Notes: generated by a model from the sequence alone, not told the origin. Positions 21,908 through 33,164 are shown, numbered from the stretch's first letter. The stretch is 64,000 nt of DNA from Agapetus fuscipes (GCA_951799405.1 OX637346.1:7525215-7589214); one strand, 5' to 3'. A program made the numbers and translations.

Positions 21908-22075
21908 CATCTATTGAATCTAATCTAGTCTAAGTTTCAAAGATATGTTACATTGGAGATTCACATTACATGCATTCCCACAATCAGACACGTACAAGTT
22001 CGCGCTTGCACATGCCTCACGTGAACCTACAACATTAAAACCAAATCTCAAATGGACACATACTCTCTCATACTC
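21908..22075 (-). repeat. T-unit, partial
   Basis: ATCTAATCTAGTCTAAG at the left, then GGAGATTCACATTACATGCA, CAGACACGTACAAGTTCGCG and CCAAATCTCAAATGGACACA. It lacks the 5' half. It has the same ending type as 27762-27870. Confidence 0.75.
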
Positions 22076-22079
22076 AGAC

Positions 22080-22570
22080 GCATATCAAATGAATCGACAA
22101 TCAACTGCGCTGAGCACTGTAACTGCTTTAGTTGAAAAGGTCAGACGTCACTCGCATACGATGATATCTTGCAATACGAGGATACATATTATCTTGAAGT
22201 GCAGAGGAGGTTTTATCGCTTTTATACAAAGTAAGTACCTACCGGTTCTTGCTATGCGTTGACTACGCATACAGAATCAAGCCCTACAGATATTCATGCT
22301 AAATCATTCGCCGTAATGAGCGCACAGCGTCTCTGAACAATCATTTATAATTTTTATCTCACCATGTCAGCATTGTTTTTTTTTTCTTTTTGAATTGCAT
22401 CAATTACTCAGTATTGTTGGTTAGTCTTATCATTGAAAACTGCCCAAGTACAATTTATAATTAGAAATGATGTTATCTCTTGAAAATTATGCGTTCCTAT
22501 GAAGGTATTGTTATAAATTAATTTCTGAAACCTTTTTTTACGATTATAATCTTTTATCAGTCAAACCTTC
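22080..22570. other. Unassigned DNA
   Basis: No feature supported. Confidence 0.4.
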
Positions 22571-22573
22571 TTC

Positions 22574-22650
22574 TATGTGTTTTTGTGGGCATGCATTTAA
22601 TACGAATCTTGAATGGTCATATATTTTTGTAACTTAGATTTTAGATTGAA
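22574..22650 (+). repeat. T-unit 3' fragment
   Basis: TGTGGGCATGCATTTAATAC, AATCTTGAATGG and TTGTAACTTAGATTTTAG. Confidence 0.65.
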
Positions 22651-23029
22651 TAGGGCTTGCCGTTTTACTTTTTACAGATCTTCTTTTATATGTAGATGTG
22701 ATCGAAAATTAGAAAAATACACTTCTAACATACAATCATTTAATGTATTATTTGGCCAAATTCTTCAAGTGCGCAAAATCTATCTTTGACCATTTATTTC
22801 TGTTTTGTAAACTTGGCCTTTCCAGTTAAAAATACCTGAAGGTATAAAGGTTCACATGGTGATAAATTTTTGACTGAAACAACTCTGAATAAATAAAATT
22901 CTGGTTTGCAAAAAACCTTAACCACCATTTGTTTCGTTCAGTTTGCGATCAGTGTAAGCATTGTTCAGAAATCGAAAGGTTGTTCTACTCGATAATCCCT
23001 TACATCGTCTTTCACTACTCCAATCTTAC

Positions 23030-23372
23030 GTTTTGACTCAACCATAGCTTCTACTAAAATATGTACGGACAGTAAAACAGCGCCTGTATTTGACGTTTAA
23101 AGTTTCAATATATTTTCTGGTTGATTGTAAACGTATAGATTTATTCTCAACTTTAGTTTTTTGGAAAAGATTTACGGAAAATAAAACAGCACCTGTATTG
23201 GAAGTTTAATTTTCAATACATTGTTTTATTAAATGTAAACGTATAGATTTTACTCAACCGTAGCTAGTAGGAAAAAATGTAAGGAAAATAAAACAGTGCC
23301 AGTATTGGACGTTTAAGTTTCAATACATTTTTTGGCACATGCATTGGTTGAATCTAAACGTATAGATTTACC
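23030..23372. repeat. Three tandem MITE-A cores (~105-bp period)
   Basis: Three successive units each contain an ACTCAACC-TAG or TCTCAACTTTAG arm, AAAACAG-GCC or AAAACAGCACC, TATTGGA-GTTTAA, TTTCAATACATT and AAACGTATAGATTT. They start near 23037, 23139 and 23246. The TATAAAA-type outer ends are absent, so this is a tandem expansion of the interior. Confidence 0.75.
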
Positions 23373-23374
23373 CT

Positions 23375-23830
23375 TGAGGTACATTTCATTCCCTTGGGAC
23401 GCTTTGCAAGGTTCCCCGATATTTCCCGAGAAAGTGTTTTGGGCGTAACAAGCTTTTCATTTTAGCGTGATTAAAGTGGGACCGCTATCGTGGAACACTC
23501 GCCGTTAAATAAATGGTGTTGTTTTTGTTTCTGAATGAAGATAGCCATCTACGGAGACCGTTTCGCACGGCTTTATGTGCGAATATCAACGCAGAAAGGT
23601 GAATTTAAAAGGCGAATAAGCCAGTAACAATCCACTTAACTTAACCGAGGCGATGATTCAGATTTGAATAAACAATTCGCCGTGAAAATTTATTATGGTG
23701 TAAATAAGTACTCAAATAAAGTCCTTGTTCTTTTGTAAGCAGTATCACGCTACATTATTAATGTGTAAGCGAACTGTTAAGTAAATTTGGTCTTTGGGTC
23801 ACAGGCTATTAAATTCATTTCTCCTTTGGC
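23375..23830. other. Unassigned DNA
   Basis: GC is slightly higher near 23380-23600. No gene, RNA or known repeat seen. Confidence 0.4.
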
Positions 23831-23833
23831 TCC

Positions 23834-24090
23834 ATTGACTTATAGGTTAGTATGCGGCTGACCACCCATACTGTAAAAAAATGGTTCACTTTGCCAATGT
23901 CACCCCTGTTTCAGGGAAGGACGGCAAGAGTTGCAGGGCTTATGTTCATTTGAGATTGGGTTTTTATAATGTAGGTCCACATGCGGCATGTGTTAGCGTG
24001 AAATTATACATGTCTGCTTGTGGGAATGCATTTAATATAAATCTTAAATTATATATATCCTTGCAGCTTAGATTAGATTAGATTAGTCCA
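23834..24090 (+). repeat. T-unit, full length, TTAGA tail
   Basis: ATTGACTTATAGGTTAG to GCAGCTTAGATTAGATTAG. It belongs to the subtype with GGGAATGCATTTAATATAAA, like the tandem array and unlike the LINE-1-attached subtype. Confidence 0.85.
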
Positions 24091-24499
24091 TCAAGGTAAC
24101 CGACTCACCCTGTAACGATACCCAAGTGTGAGATTTCATTGCTGGTTTGACCTCAAGTGAAAAGAAATGTACATTGAAAATTTGATTAAAAAATATTTAA
24201 AACAACTCTCACATTATCATGTCTTTCGTTTTTGTCTTAGCTCAGATTGTGTAGAATGAAAGGTCATCTTTGAATTAAATCGTAGATAAGATAAACAAGC
24301 GCTGAGGGGACGAGCTTACACGAAAACTGTCTTAAAAACCAAACAGAACCTTACAGAGTATCTTTGACTGTTTTGGCAATGACGCAATGAAGTCCGACGC
24401 GTTGCAATATTTTGAATGATGCAGCTACGTTACTTAGCTACACGTATAGTGTAATTTCTTGCCGCATTTTTCGCGAACTGGTGGCATGTCTATAGTATA

Positions 24500-24655
24500 A
24501 GCTGCAAAGACATATCGGCATTTAAGGTTCAATTTAATGCATGCAAACAAGCAGGCACATGCTGCATGTGTATCTACAAAATAAACCAAACCTCACATAA
24601 GCTTTGCTACTCCTTCCGCTTTTTCCTGAAAATCGGGGTGGCATTCAATTCAAAT
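24500..24655 (-). repeat. T-unit, decayed
   Basis: GCTGCAAAGACATAT, AATGCATGCAAACAAGCAGG, CAAACCTCACATAAGC and CCTGAAAATCGGGGTGGCAT keep the order of a minus-strand T-unit. The 5' end is lost. Confidence 0.6.
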
Positions 24656-24659
24656 TAAA

Positions 24660-25040
24660 AATGCGGCGGGTGGAATGTATTTATGTTTACAGGTAAGGCC
24701 GTAAGGGGCACCACATTTACAGTCTCTTCTCCGTGCAACTCTCTCCTGAGCTCTTCGGTTTCCTCGAGGCGTGGTCGGCACGGTGCTCCACAGTGGCTGG
24801 TTCAGGCTATTTGATTGGTGAGCACTATCGTCCGAGAGCGCTTTCTTAATTGGAATTGTTTATCGGATGATCGCGAGAGGCATTTAAGACCATCGAGTAA
24901 TAACATAGAGGAGAAGAAACTAAAATACAGTGATACATACTATAGCCCACATCTGTCTCAGTACTGTCAAACGTTGTAGTGGTATACTTATACGAAATAA
25001 TGCAATTTTGTCCTAATCCATTTTGTGTTTCGACATCAAA
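24660..25040. other. Unique, partly GC-rich DNA
   Basis: 24690-24880 is GC-richer than average (CTCTCCTGAGCTCTTCGG, GAGGCGTGGTCGGCACGGTG) and matches no repeat family I can see in this window. It could be a regulatory island; nothing proves it. Confidence 0.35.
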
Positions 25041-25045
25041 TTATA

Positions 25046-25266
25046 AGTCTTTTTTTTAAGATTTGTGAAGAGAAATGCAATTTACCAACCTATTTTGCCT
25101 AGCCAGTTGTCTTCATACGAAAGTAGAAGCTTGTGTGTATGCAATGGCATCTGTTGAACTGTTGAACCAGGGTCGAAGTTATGGTTATATGGGCCAGACG
25201 TGATTCGAACCAACGTATTCTGTTCCAAATACGCTAGTCAATAATAGCGACTTGACTCCCGATAAT
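25046..25266 (-). mobile_element. SINE-3 copy, near full length
   Basis: On the minus strand the head contains GTTGGTTCGAATCACG (B-box-like) and GACTAGCGTATTTGGAACAG. The body has TTCGACCCTGGTTCAACAG and the tail has GGCTAGGCAAAATAGGTTGG followed by AATTGCATTTCTCTTCAC. The order is the same as the plus-strand copy at 40686-40940. Confidence 0.75.
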
Positions 25267-25269
25267 GTT

Positions 25270-25765
25270 TTAAAGTAATGCCTTTTTCCTTTAAATCACA
25301 ATATGTATAACGTGTGTTATCTGTCAACTTTAGCTGTGTTTGGACTGGTTCGGCAGCCATTATTATTCGCAATGGTACCAACATTCTATGAACATTTTTA
25401 CATCTGTCCGAGTTTTTTTGTACACATGGAATTGCAACTGTAATGTTCTTTGTTCCCTTTCTTACAAATGACATTTTTTAGTAAGTAGGTTGAAACAGAT
25501 TTATAATGTTTATTTTCGTTAAAATAATTTCTAGTCCACAGTCAATGTTTAATACAGTGTGGTAATCCGCCACCTGCCTCCTCTGAAATAACAAGATTCT
25601 ACTGCGCAAGCACGAGCATTAAGCGAGATATCCTGCACCGAGATGGTCCACATTAATTACAAAATCTTCATAATCAATATCTGTCACGGAGAGCATTATA
25701 TAATCTACCAAAGTACTTCATAAGTTACGCAATGTGGGTTTTGATATCAATATATTATATTTTTT
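25270..25765. other. Unassigned DNA
   Basis: A 78-codon minus-strand open frame (25238-25474) partly overlaps SINE-3 and shows no domain, so no gene is called. Confidence 0.4.
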
Positions 25766-25769
25766 TGAG

Positions 25770-25850
25770 AAATCCTGTGCCAGAGACTCCCTTGATTTCA
25801 GAGACTCTAGGGATCTATGACACTTGTTTAAGTGCCGCAGAGGTGTTAAC
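25770..25850 (-). repeat. Repeat family D, partial
   Basis: On the minus strand: ACACCTCTGCGGCACTTAAA, AAGTGTCATAGATCCCTAGA and GTCTCTGAAATCAAGGGAGT match family D. Confidence 0.6.
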
Positions 25851-25970
25851 GAGCTTGGTCCTCGATAAAAAGCGCCAATACTCAAGCAAGACACAGTTTC
25901 TGTAAGGCTGGATGGACCTCTAGTGACCGGTCTTTCGTTTTATGATTTTTTGTAACCCAGCAAAGAGCAT
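25851..25970 (-). mobile_element. SINE-1 tail, head missing
   Basis: GAGCTTGGTC, AAGGCTGGATGGACCTCTAG, TGACCGGTCTTTC and TTTTTGTAACCCAGC are the SINE-1 body in reverse. The tRNA-like head is replaced by CATACCAACCTGTAAG, which looks like the outer end of a minus-strand T-unit. Confidence 0.7.
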
Positions 25971-25984
25971 CATACCAACCTGTA

Positions 25985-26151
25985 AGAGCCCGTTCCCACT
26001 TGTCGGGTGTCGGATCCGTATATTAATCGGAGGTTCCAGAGGCAGAACATTTCGGACAAAATCGGTTTCAGATAAGTGTGCATAGCTTCATACGCCGCTG
26101 GACCTCCGATTAACTTATGGATCCGACACCCGACAAGTGGGAACGAGCTCT
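25985..26151. mobile_element. Foldback element with ~52-bp inverted arms
   Basis: Left arm 25985-26036 (AGAGCCCGTTCCCACTTGTC, GGGTGTCGGATCC) is mirrored at 26098-26151 (GGATCCGACACCCGAC, AAGTGGGAACGAGCTCT). The 61-base centre has no open frame. Probably a DNA-transposon-derived MITE; a target duplication was not clear. Confidence 0.85.
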
Positions 26152-26154
26152 AAG

Positions 26155-26398
26155 TTAACGTGAAGTGACTTTTCAAAATTTGCAAGCGTAGGTACATATG
26201 CACGCATGAATTCAGTCAGACATTTTTATTTTTGCATACAATGTTTTTGTTTTTGTCACATCATTATGAGATTTTAAAAGTGTGTTTTAAAAGTGTATTC
26301 AAATTTGCATGATCTAATTTTTTTGTTCTTATCGCTGTGAAATGCAGATAAAAATGTTTTCATTTGCAATGAGCTCACTTTCCTACTGATCAAACATA
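26155..26398. other. Unassigned DNA
   Basis: AT-rich, no feature. Confidence 0.4.
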
Positions 26399-26399
26399 A

Positions 26400-26525
26400 C
26401 GCATACACATACAATGATCATATTTCATACACATACATCTCAAACACACACACATTTTAAACATACACATCTCAAACACATACACATCGCAACACACACA
26501 CACATCTCAAACACACATATCAAAA
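26400..26525. repeat. CA-rich imperfect microsatellite
   Basis: Repeated ACACATACA and TCTCAAACACACAC blocks. The histidine/threonine open frame across it is a product of the repeat. Confidence 0.75.
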
Positions 26526-26829
26526 TTATTCCACACTTCTCATATGACACACACACCATCAAACTGTCACATTCAATTCATGTGATGTTATTTTTTCTTT
26601 AAATAGGTCGAGCGACTTATTTCAATTTTATTTATGCGTTTTTTATTGCACGCCATGTTGTATTTTGTCGCCATTTTTTTTTATACTTTTGCTTCTCATG
26701 CCTGCATTTACCTACCCACTGCAACTATATATAAGTATTATGTTATTGTTGTACTGGCTAGAATTACTTTACCATGTAGAACGATTGCTTCTTTAATCCA
26801 AGTATGTATTAAAAAAAAGAGCAAATATA

Positions 26830-26945
26830 AAAATGTATAGAAGATACAACGGCACCCCAATTGAGTGATTTACTTTTCATACATTTTATCAATCGGCACG
26901 ATCGATGCAAGATTACGCTATGTTTTGTATTCGGGATGCTTATTA
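26830..26945. mobile_element. MITE-B copy
   Basis: AAAATGTATAGAAGATACAA, GGCACCCCAATTGAGTGATT, TACTTTTCATACATTTTATC, CAAGATTACGC. Confidence 0.55.
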
Positions 26946-27224
26946 TCAACAAAAAAAACTAGTGTACGATACTAGGTGTAGGTAAGAACGTATTTCTTAA
27001 TGTTTCGTCGGATCACCAATCTCTATAAAATCCTTTTTGCGATTCAAACATTAAACAAAACATTGAAAATGATTTTGGTTTATTTTTCTATGCCCCAAAT
27101 ACAAACCATTGCGAACTTACTTAGATCGTGTAAATAACAAACTAAACTTACACAATTACGAGTATATTAAAACACTGTTTTAATTTCACTTAATTGAATT
27201 ATATCCACAAACAAGGGGTACAAT

Positions 27225-27345
27225 AATTTTCATCAAAATGTATAGAAATTAAATCACTCACTAGGTATGTTGTTGAATCTTCCATACATTTTTATTTTAC
27301 ACAATCGAAGGGAGTTTACGCAATTTTGTATACTGGAGATCCATG
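27225..27345. mobile_element. MITE-B copy
   Basis: AAAATGTATAGAAATTAAAT, CACTCACTAGGTATGTTGTT, TTCCATACATTTTTATTTTA and GAGTTTACGCAATTTTGTAT. The left outer arm is lost. Confidence 0.65.
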
Positions 27346-27349
27346 TATA

Positions 27350-27758
27350 TATTTTTTAAAGAGACTGATTATTTTAAGGTCCATATTCACAGTAAGACTG
27401 TGTCAAGGATAGGAGTCCTGAGTCATGGCGATTTGCGAGCGCATGCAGATGCTAAATGACAATACATATTTAAATTTTGCGCAGCGAAGTCTGAATTTCA
27501 ATGATCCAAGGTCCGACGCGAGTTTCCAGACGCATAATTTGAAAGTCGCTCGTGGGGAGGAAGCATAAACGAACTCCGTTTTGCAAGAGCCATATCGTCA
27601 ATGCTTCTTTTTACTTCGAAACCTCTGCGTAGAGTAGAATCGCTAGTGAACATCTAGCTCCGGTATTTTTAGAAAAGATGTCCTTTCAATGAATTAAAGT
27701 TTCTGCAATATGATTGTGCGAAAAATGATTAAAATTTGTGTTTCTTCAAATCTTGTAA
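27350..27758. other. Unassigned DNA
   Basis: No feature supported. Confidence 0.4.
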
Positions 27759-27761
27759 TCA

Positions 27762-27870
27762 TCTAATCTAATCTAAGTTGCAAAGATATGTTACATTGGA
27801 GATTCACATAACATGCATTCCCACAACCAGACACGTACAAGTTCGCGCTTGCACATGCCTCATGTGAACC
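27762..27870 (-). repeat. T-unit 3' half
   Basis: ATCTAATCTAATCTAAG, GTTACATTGGAGATTCACAT, CATGCATTCCCACAACCAGA, CACATGCCTCATGTGAACC. It breaks off where the next T-unit begins. Confidence 0.8.
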
Positions 27871-28128
27871 TATAATCTATAATCTATAATCTAAGTTGCA
27901 AGGATATATTCATTCAAAGCTCTCAGATGTATGCCCACAAACAAACCCGTGTAGTTCGCGCTTACAAATGCTGATTGTGTACTTACAAATAAAATCCAAA
28001 CCTCAAATGAACATAAGCCCTGCAACTCTTGCCGACATTCCCTGAAACAGGGGTGACATTGGCAAAGTGAACCATTTTTACAGCATGGGTGGTCAGCTGC
28101 ATACCAACCTATAAGTCAAGGAACATAA
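27871..28128 (-). repeat. T-unit, full length, LINE-1-tail subtype
   Basis: TATAATCTATAATCTAAG at the left to CCAACCTATAAGTCAAGG at the right. It sits directly against the broken T-unit at 27762-27870. Confidence 0.9.
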
Positions 28129-28129
28129 T

Positions 28130-29185
28130 CATCTGGATGATTTTCAACAATACATTATTGATTAAAGTCACATGTCCCTCTTTTAAATTTTTGCATAACT
28201 GCAACCCCAAAGCACAACGCAAATCCTATTTCATATCCACACAGAATATGTAGATTCTGCATAGTTATATACAGTCTCTGCAATTATGTACGAACATAGT
28301 TTGATACAGTATCCCTAGAATTATGTGTGCACACAGTTTGCAGTGTCTAGTAAAGTGTCCCTGTGTGTGACGTCACACATATCTCTCTCTAGTCGCGTCA
28401 AAGCTCCCCCCTTGATTGAAAATAATACACGTTGGGGGATGATGGATTGCGACGGTGGCGCGAACCCCAGCCACACAATATTGCATTTTTGAAATAATAT
28501 ATTTATCTTCTTACCAGACTTCATCTGAGATATTCAGCGGCGCTATCTCGCGCGGTTATTTTGAGTACACTGCATTCTGGCGACATTCTCGCTCAATCAT
28601 GTTTAGAAGTATGAAATATTGAGGATTACATTTTTCAATATTGAACACACTATGTTGTTATCTTCGCTATTTATTTGCAAATCCATCCTTAACATCACAA
28701 AGGTTTATATCAACCTTAACCTTCCACTATTTTTCTCGTTCAATTTTTTTGTCATATTCTTTAACTTTCCAAGTAAACAATTCTAAAAGTGTTAATTATC
28801 CACAGATTCTTTCCAAAACCCTTTATTATAGATATCACTTCTGTTTATTTACATTTTTTAGGCAGATTTACCATGAATTTAAGCTGTAAGATGAAAAACA
28901 ATTTAACGTTCAGGGTGGTATATAAGTCAAGCAGCGATATTACATGCACATTTATTTTCGAATAACAATTTTCCATATTTATTATTGACAACAACGTTGT
29001 CGTATTCCCATGCAAACCCAGTCGTAACGGGAACTTCTTATCAAGCAAATAAACATTAAACATCGCTTCAAATAAACCAGTATCGGGAAGCAGTTTGCTT
29101 GTTGGTAATGCATATCAAATTCTTATCTCTCACGATGTCCCATCCGAGAACATTCGAGACCATTCCACGATACAACTGTCGCATC
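28130..29185. other. Unassigned DNA
   Basis: Includes TGACGTCACAC near 28368, a CRE-like octamer that may be chance. No exon recognised. Confidence 0.4.
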
Positions 29186-29187
29186 GT

Positions 29188-29330
29188 TTAAACTCTACCA
29201 TAGCGTTGTACCAAAAATATAAAGAAAATAAAACGCTCACTTGATGCGCTGTTTACGCTTCTATACATTTTTAGTAAAATGGTATGCATGAGTTTAGACC
29301 TAGAATACTTGGGGTACTATTTAGACGGTG
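29188..29330. mobile_element. MITE-A copy
   Basis: AAACTCTACCATAGCGTTGT, AATAAAACGCTCACTTGATG, GCTTCTATACATTTTTAG, and right end AGAATACTTGGGGTA, which shows the ACCCCAAGT-type terminus. Confidence 0.7.
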
Positions 29331-29339
29331 AACCCGTTT

Positions 29340-30900
29340 TTGGCTTTGTGCCAAGAACGCCTGGAACGTTTATTTCTTTTCCCTTCACTTTTAAAATAAA
29401 CCCACCGTCTAATGGTCAAGTTTTGAGGTTTTCTTTTTTGGTCTTGTTTAAAATAAAACACCTTTCTACTGAGCTGCTCTGCCGCGCACTCGGCAGCAGA
29501 TTATAGTGACCAATTTAAAAGCTACGAAAACAAACTGCCGGAAATGTGGAGAGCGCTCAACGAAAATACATCCACGTTATTAAATGCAGTTGAACAAAAT
29601 ACCGAAGACAAAATAGATGCATGCTGGGGGACATTTCTTTTTCTTTTATTACTTTAGTTAGTAGTTGTTTGATGCAGCTCAGATTCTGTAGATAGCGAAT
29701 TGAAAGACAGCGTTGAAAGATAGACGGTGATTGGGTCAAAAATTAAAGGAAGACATGGTTCGAGTTGGAATATCGTAACGCCATTGATGACGAAAAAGAA
29801 AATTGTTAATAACATGTTATCATTGTTTAATCTATGCTTGTGAAAAATATTTACTTTTTCCACTCATATTTAAATAGGTATAAATGACACGACTTAAACA
29901 GTATTTTTTTTTACTAACGCCTTTGAAACTTATTTCAGTCAGTTTAGGTAGGTCCATATACTATATTGTCTCGTCAACCGTCTATGTAAAAGGTGTACAA
30001 ATATTTTTTTAGTGGTTGCCAAGGACAGCAGTTCCATACAAAACCCACGTTTGCTAACCGAGAAAAAAGTTTCAAATTCATACATGTGGCGACCCCATTG
30101 TGGCTAATTTCAATATTAATATGACTGAATTATTGACAACAATATGGTTTTTCCTAGAGTACCGACCTATATTTTATATTTATTGAAAATTGACTTTGTA
30201 TGTCTTAGGGATGTAGATTACAGGAGAGTGCGAGGTTTTCTCCATTATTTTTCTATCATGGTATTCGTTTTCCACTAAAAAACACTTCCATACTAAAAAT
30301 GCATAGAAAATTTGAGCAACATCGAATACTCTTTTCTTTCATTATCATTATAATTAAATTGCGACTAAAAATGCAACGATGTACAAAACACAATTTGCTA
30401 ACTGCATAAACTGCAAATTGCATTGTCTGTCGGATGAAATAATTTGCCGGACAATAACTGGGTAGTTGATAAAAACGTATCGCCGCGCCTGAGTTAGTTT
30501 AGTATCCAATTTACGTAAATCAATGATGCGATTGTATGGGGCTGTTGCTGTGCGTGGTATTTCGCGTGTGTGCGTGTGCACGGAGAGCTGTTGCCATGCA
30601 AGTTTTGCATCCTGCAGAGAGCGCTGCATTCAATCTATGTATACAAACTGTACATGCAAGCGGTGCATACAAATCATACATACATGGTACAAGCGATGTA
30701 TACATTATGTACTATACTGTTCACATTGTATTTTGTCTGTAATCAACATTGAATAGTTGAAATTAAATATACACATAAAAAAAATGAAGGGAAATTTGAA
30801 TAAAGTTTGGACAGGAAAGAAATTCTTGATAAGGCAACAATCAATTAAAAGAGTAAATGGATGGAAATTTGCAGGAATCGTACTTCAATTTATAATTCAA
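29340..30900. other. Unassigned DNA
   Basis: Three overlapping open frames at 30523-30756 reflect a low-complexity CATAC/TGTATAC stretch, not a gene. Confidence 0.4.
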
Positions 30901-30904
30901 AATT

Positions 30905-31012
30905 CGTAGTAAATGCATGCTCACAAGCAGACACGTATTAATTCGTACTTACACACACTGAATACGTAGTTAAAACATCACCCAAATCTGAAGTGAATAT
31001 AAACTATAAGTA
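30905..31012 (-). repeat. T-unit, decayed fragment
   Basis: AAATGCATGCTCACAAGCAG, ACACGTATTAATTCGTACTT and CCCAAATCTGAAGTGAATAT. Confidence 0.5.
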
Positions 31013-31569
31013 ATTTTTTCTTCTCGCCTAAGAGTCAATTATTCCTTATTCCTGAAGAAGCCTCTTGAGCAATTGTGCAACTGTTTTCTATACTCACTCG
31101 CCATCTTCTTGTTGTCTTAATTGATTTAATTCATTGAAAAGATTACAAAATGCACCTCAACAGGCGGCCAGTATAATTTATACGCAGTGCATTCTGATGG
31201 ATGATTTAACAATACGTTGCAAGGCAGTGTTACGCTGAAATATTAATTCCTCAGATCAATCTCTTCTGCGGCGCGCCTGTCTCTTCAGTGCAACGCAGTC
31301 CCCCTGATGGATGGCACCCAGTGCATCGCGGTGCATCTTGCGTTTTACACTGCACCAAGTATAAAGTGCTACATTGAAAATCAACCGTAGTTTTCAGGTC
31401 TGATTTTAGCTAACCGAAGGACCTGGAGCGTAGTTATTTCCACTTATTTATTTTATGGACTAAATATTGTTAGGAATATTTAGGGTATTGGTAGAAAGAA
31501 AAGACGCTTTGGTAGGTTGCGTGTGATATACTTTGCATTTGCTCGAGATTAATCAAGTGTGGAATCGAA

Positions 31570-31685
31570 TGTTCTGGTAAAATCTAGCAAGGGGGTAGGT
31601 AGGTAGCGATTCTCAATGTTTCGAGAATGATCTTTATTTTAAGTATAAATTAAGGACCGTAATTCTATGTAGCTTCAGAAATATT
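31570..31685 (+). repeat. Repeat family E copy
   Basis: GTTCTGGTAAAATCTAGCAA, TCTCAATGTTTCGAGAATGA and AATTCTATGTAGC follow the same order as 63160-63292. Confidence 0.55.
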
Positions 31686-31787
31686 TCCACCGTCGAACTG
31701 TATTGAGCGAATATAACTCAGAACTGAAAATGATAAAATAATTCTCCTTCAAATTGACAATGTTTCGATTAGCTTTATAATAATATA

Positions 31788-31857
31788 ATCTATAATCTAA
31801 GTTGCAAGGATATATTCATTCAAAGCTCTCAGATGTATGCCCACAAACAAACACGTT
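31788..31857 (-). repeat. T-unit 3' fragment
   Basis: TAATCTATAATCTAAGTTGC to CCCACAAACAAACACG, then an abrupt break. Confidence 0.8.
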
Positions 31858-32054
31858 TATAATCTGAAAAAGTTCATAAATGATGTAAAATACGCATCTT
31901 TAAAATTCTGTTTATTGATCAGGGGCGATCAAAAAATCTTGGTACATAAAAACTGCGCTTCAACGATAATATGTATGTTCAAATTATATTTTTTACTAAC
32001 CCTTGCCCTGGTGTGGTTGAATCGCTCGAACCACCCTTAATGCAGGCCTGATTG

Positions 32055-32162
32055 CATTTCACCATAAATATATTGATACTAAAACGCTCACCGCAGGCGC
32101 TATTTGAATATCTGTACATTTTTTTGGTTGTTGACTGTATCGTTATATTGTATACTTGGGGT
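32055..32162. mobile_element. MITE-A right half
   Basis: GATACTAAAACGCTCACCGC, AGGCGCTATTTG and the terminus TGTATACTTGGGGTG. Confidence 0.65.
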
Positions 32163-32169
32163 GCATTGC

Positions 32170-33015
32170 ATTTTACAGAGAGCTACAAGTCGCCGGAGAA
32201 ATAATAATAAATGCTAATTCATACGTCTGTGTCGCTTTATTGTTTTTCATTAGCATGGGTGGGATGTATGAAGGCGCACCTAATGTAGCCACACACGATC
32301 CTAAACAGTTTCCAATCCAGAAAAGAGCAGTAAAAATATAAGCGTTTCCTGGGACAAGTCAACCCGTTTTTACAGTGTCTAAAATTGTGTTTTTGTGGTA
32401 TTTTTTGTTTTTGTCATCGATCCAATCTAATTCAGTTGTATTGAGAAATAAGGTTTAACTAATAAAATGTTCGTATCAACACACATTATGTGTCTTACTC
32501 ATTCTAATGTTTTTCTCGCTTTGGTTTATACTATTCTTACTCTAAAATTCAGCTTGTTATGATGATAATGATGATTTATAGATCACCGTTTTGTTATTTT
32601 TAACTGTCACTGCAAGGAGTTTCAGCGTTGACGCGGTGAAAACATGGATCTTCATTCCTTGTTTGAAGGATTCAATATTTTTCTTGGCAAGCACGTCTGG
32701 GAGCAGCAATAGATGAACTTGATTTCTCTTACAATAGTTCTTAATTAAGAATGGCGTATTTTTAGAATAAAAAGGATCCCGTGTTTTTCATGTGTCATAT
32801 AACCGTATTTTCCTTTTCGCATTACACTAACATAAAAACTGTAGATTTTCCCACTGTTTATGTCTACGCAAGTTGAATTCAAATACCAATATAGACTCAC
32901 CCATACCTGTGTTCCCTGGATTGCAAGGTATTTAGGGTCCTGTGTGTTCCGTTTCCTCGTTGCGAATGCGAAACATCCAGCCTGTATTGATCTGCGGAAT
33001 AATTTTGTACGTCGG
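32170..33015. other. Unassigned DNA
   Basis: A 94-codon minus-strand open frame (32745-33029) has no recognised domain; I do not call it. Confidence 0.4.
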
Positions 33016-33021
33016 TCCCGG

Positions 33022-33160
33022 TACCCCAAGTATAAAAGTACATTAATTCAACTCAACCGCAGCGTTTAACCAATAACGTATGTAAACTAAAACTGTCACT
33101 AGAGACTGTGTTTTAGTTTCTATTCAATTTAGTGAAACGCTTTGTGTGAGTTTTCACGTA
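33022..33160. mobile_element. MITE-A copy, well preserved
   Basis: ACCCCAAGTATAAAAGTACA, ACTCAACCGCAGCGTTTAAC, AACTGTCACTAGAGACTGTG, GTTTTAGTTTCTATTC and AAACGCTTTGTGTGAGTTTT. It is one of the clearest left ends for the family. Confidence 0.8.
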
Positions 33161-33164
33161 AAGC

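Noticed and set aside
26414..26602. His/Thr-rich open frame
   Set aside because: It is a translation of the CA-rich microsatellite.
28366..28378. CRE-like TGACGTCAC as a regulatory site
   Set aside because: A single octamer is expected by chance in 64 kb and has no supporting promoter context.
30523..30756. Three overlapping plus-strand frames rich in Cys and Tyr
   Set aside because: They lie over a CATAC/TGTATAC low-complexity stretch; no known motif.
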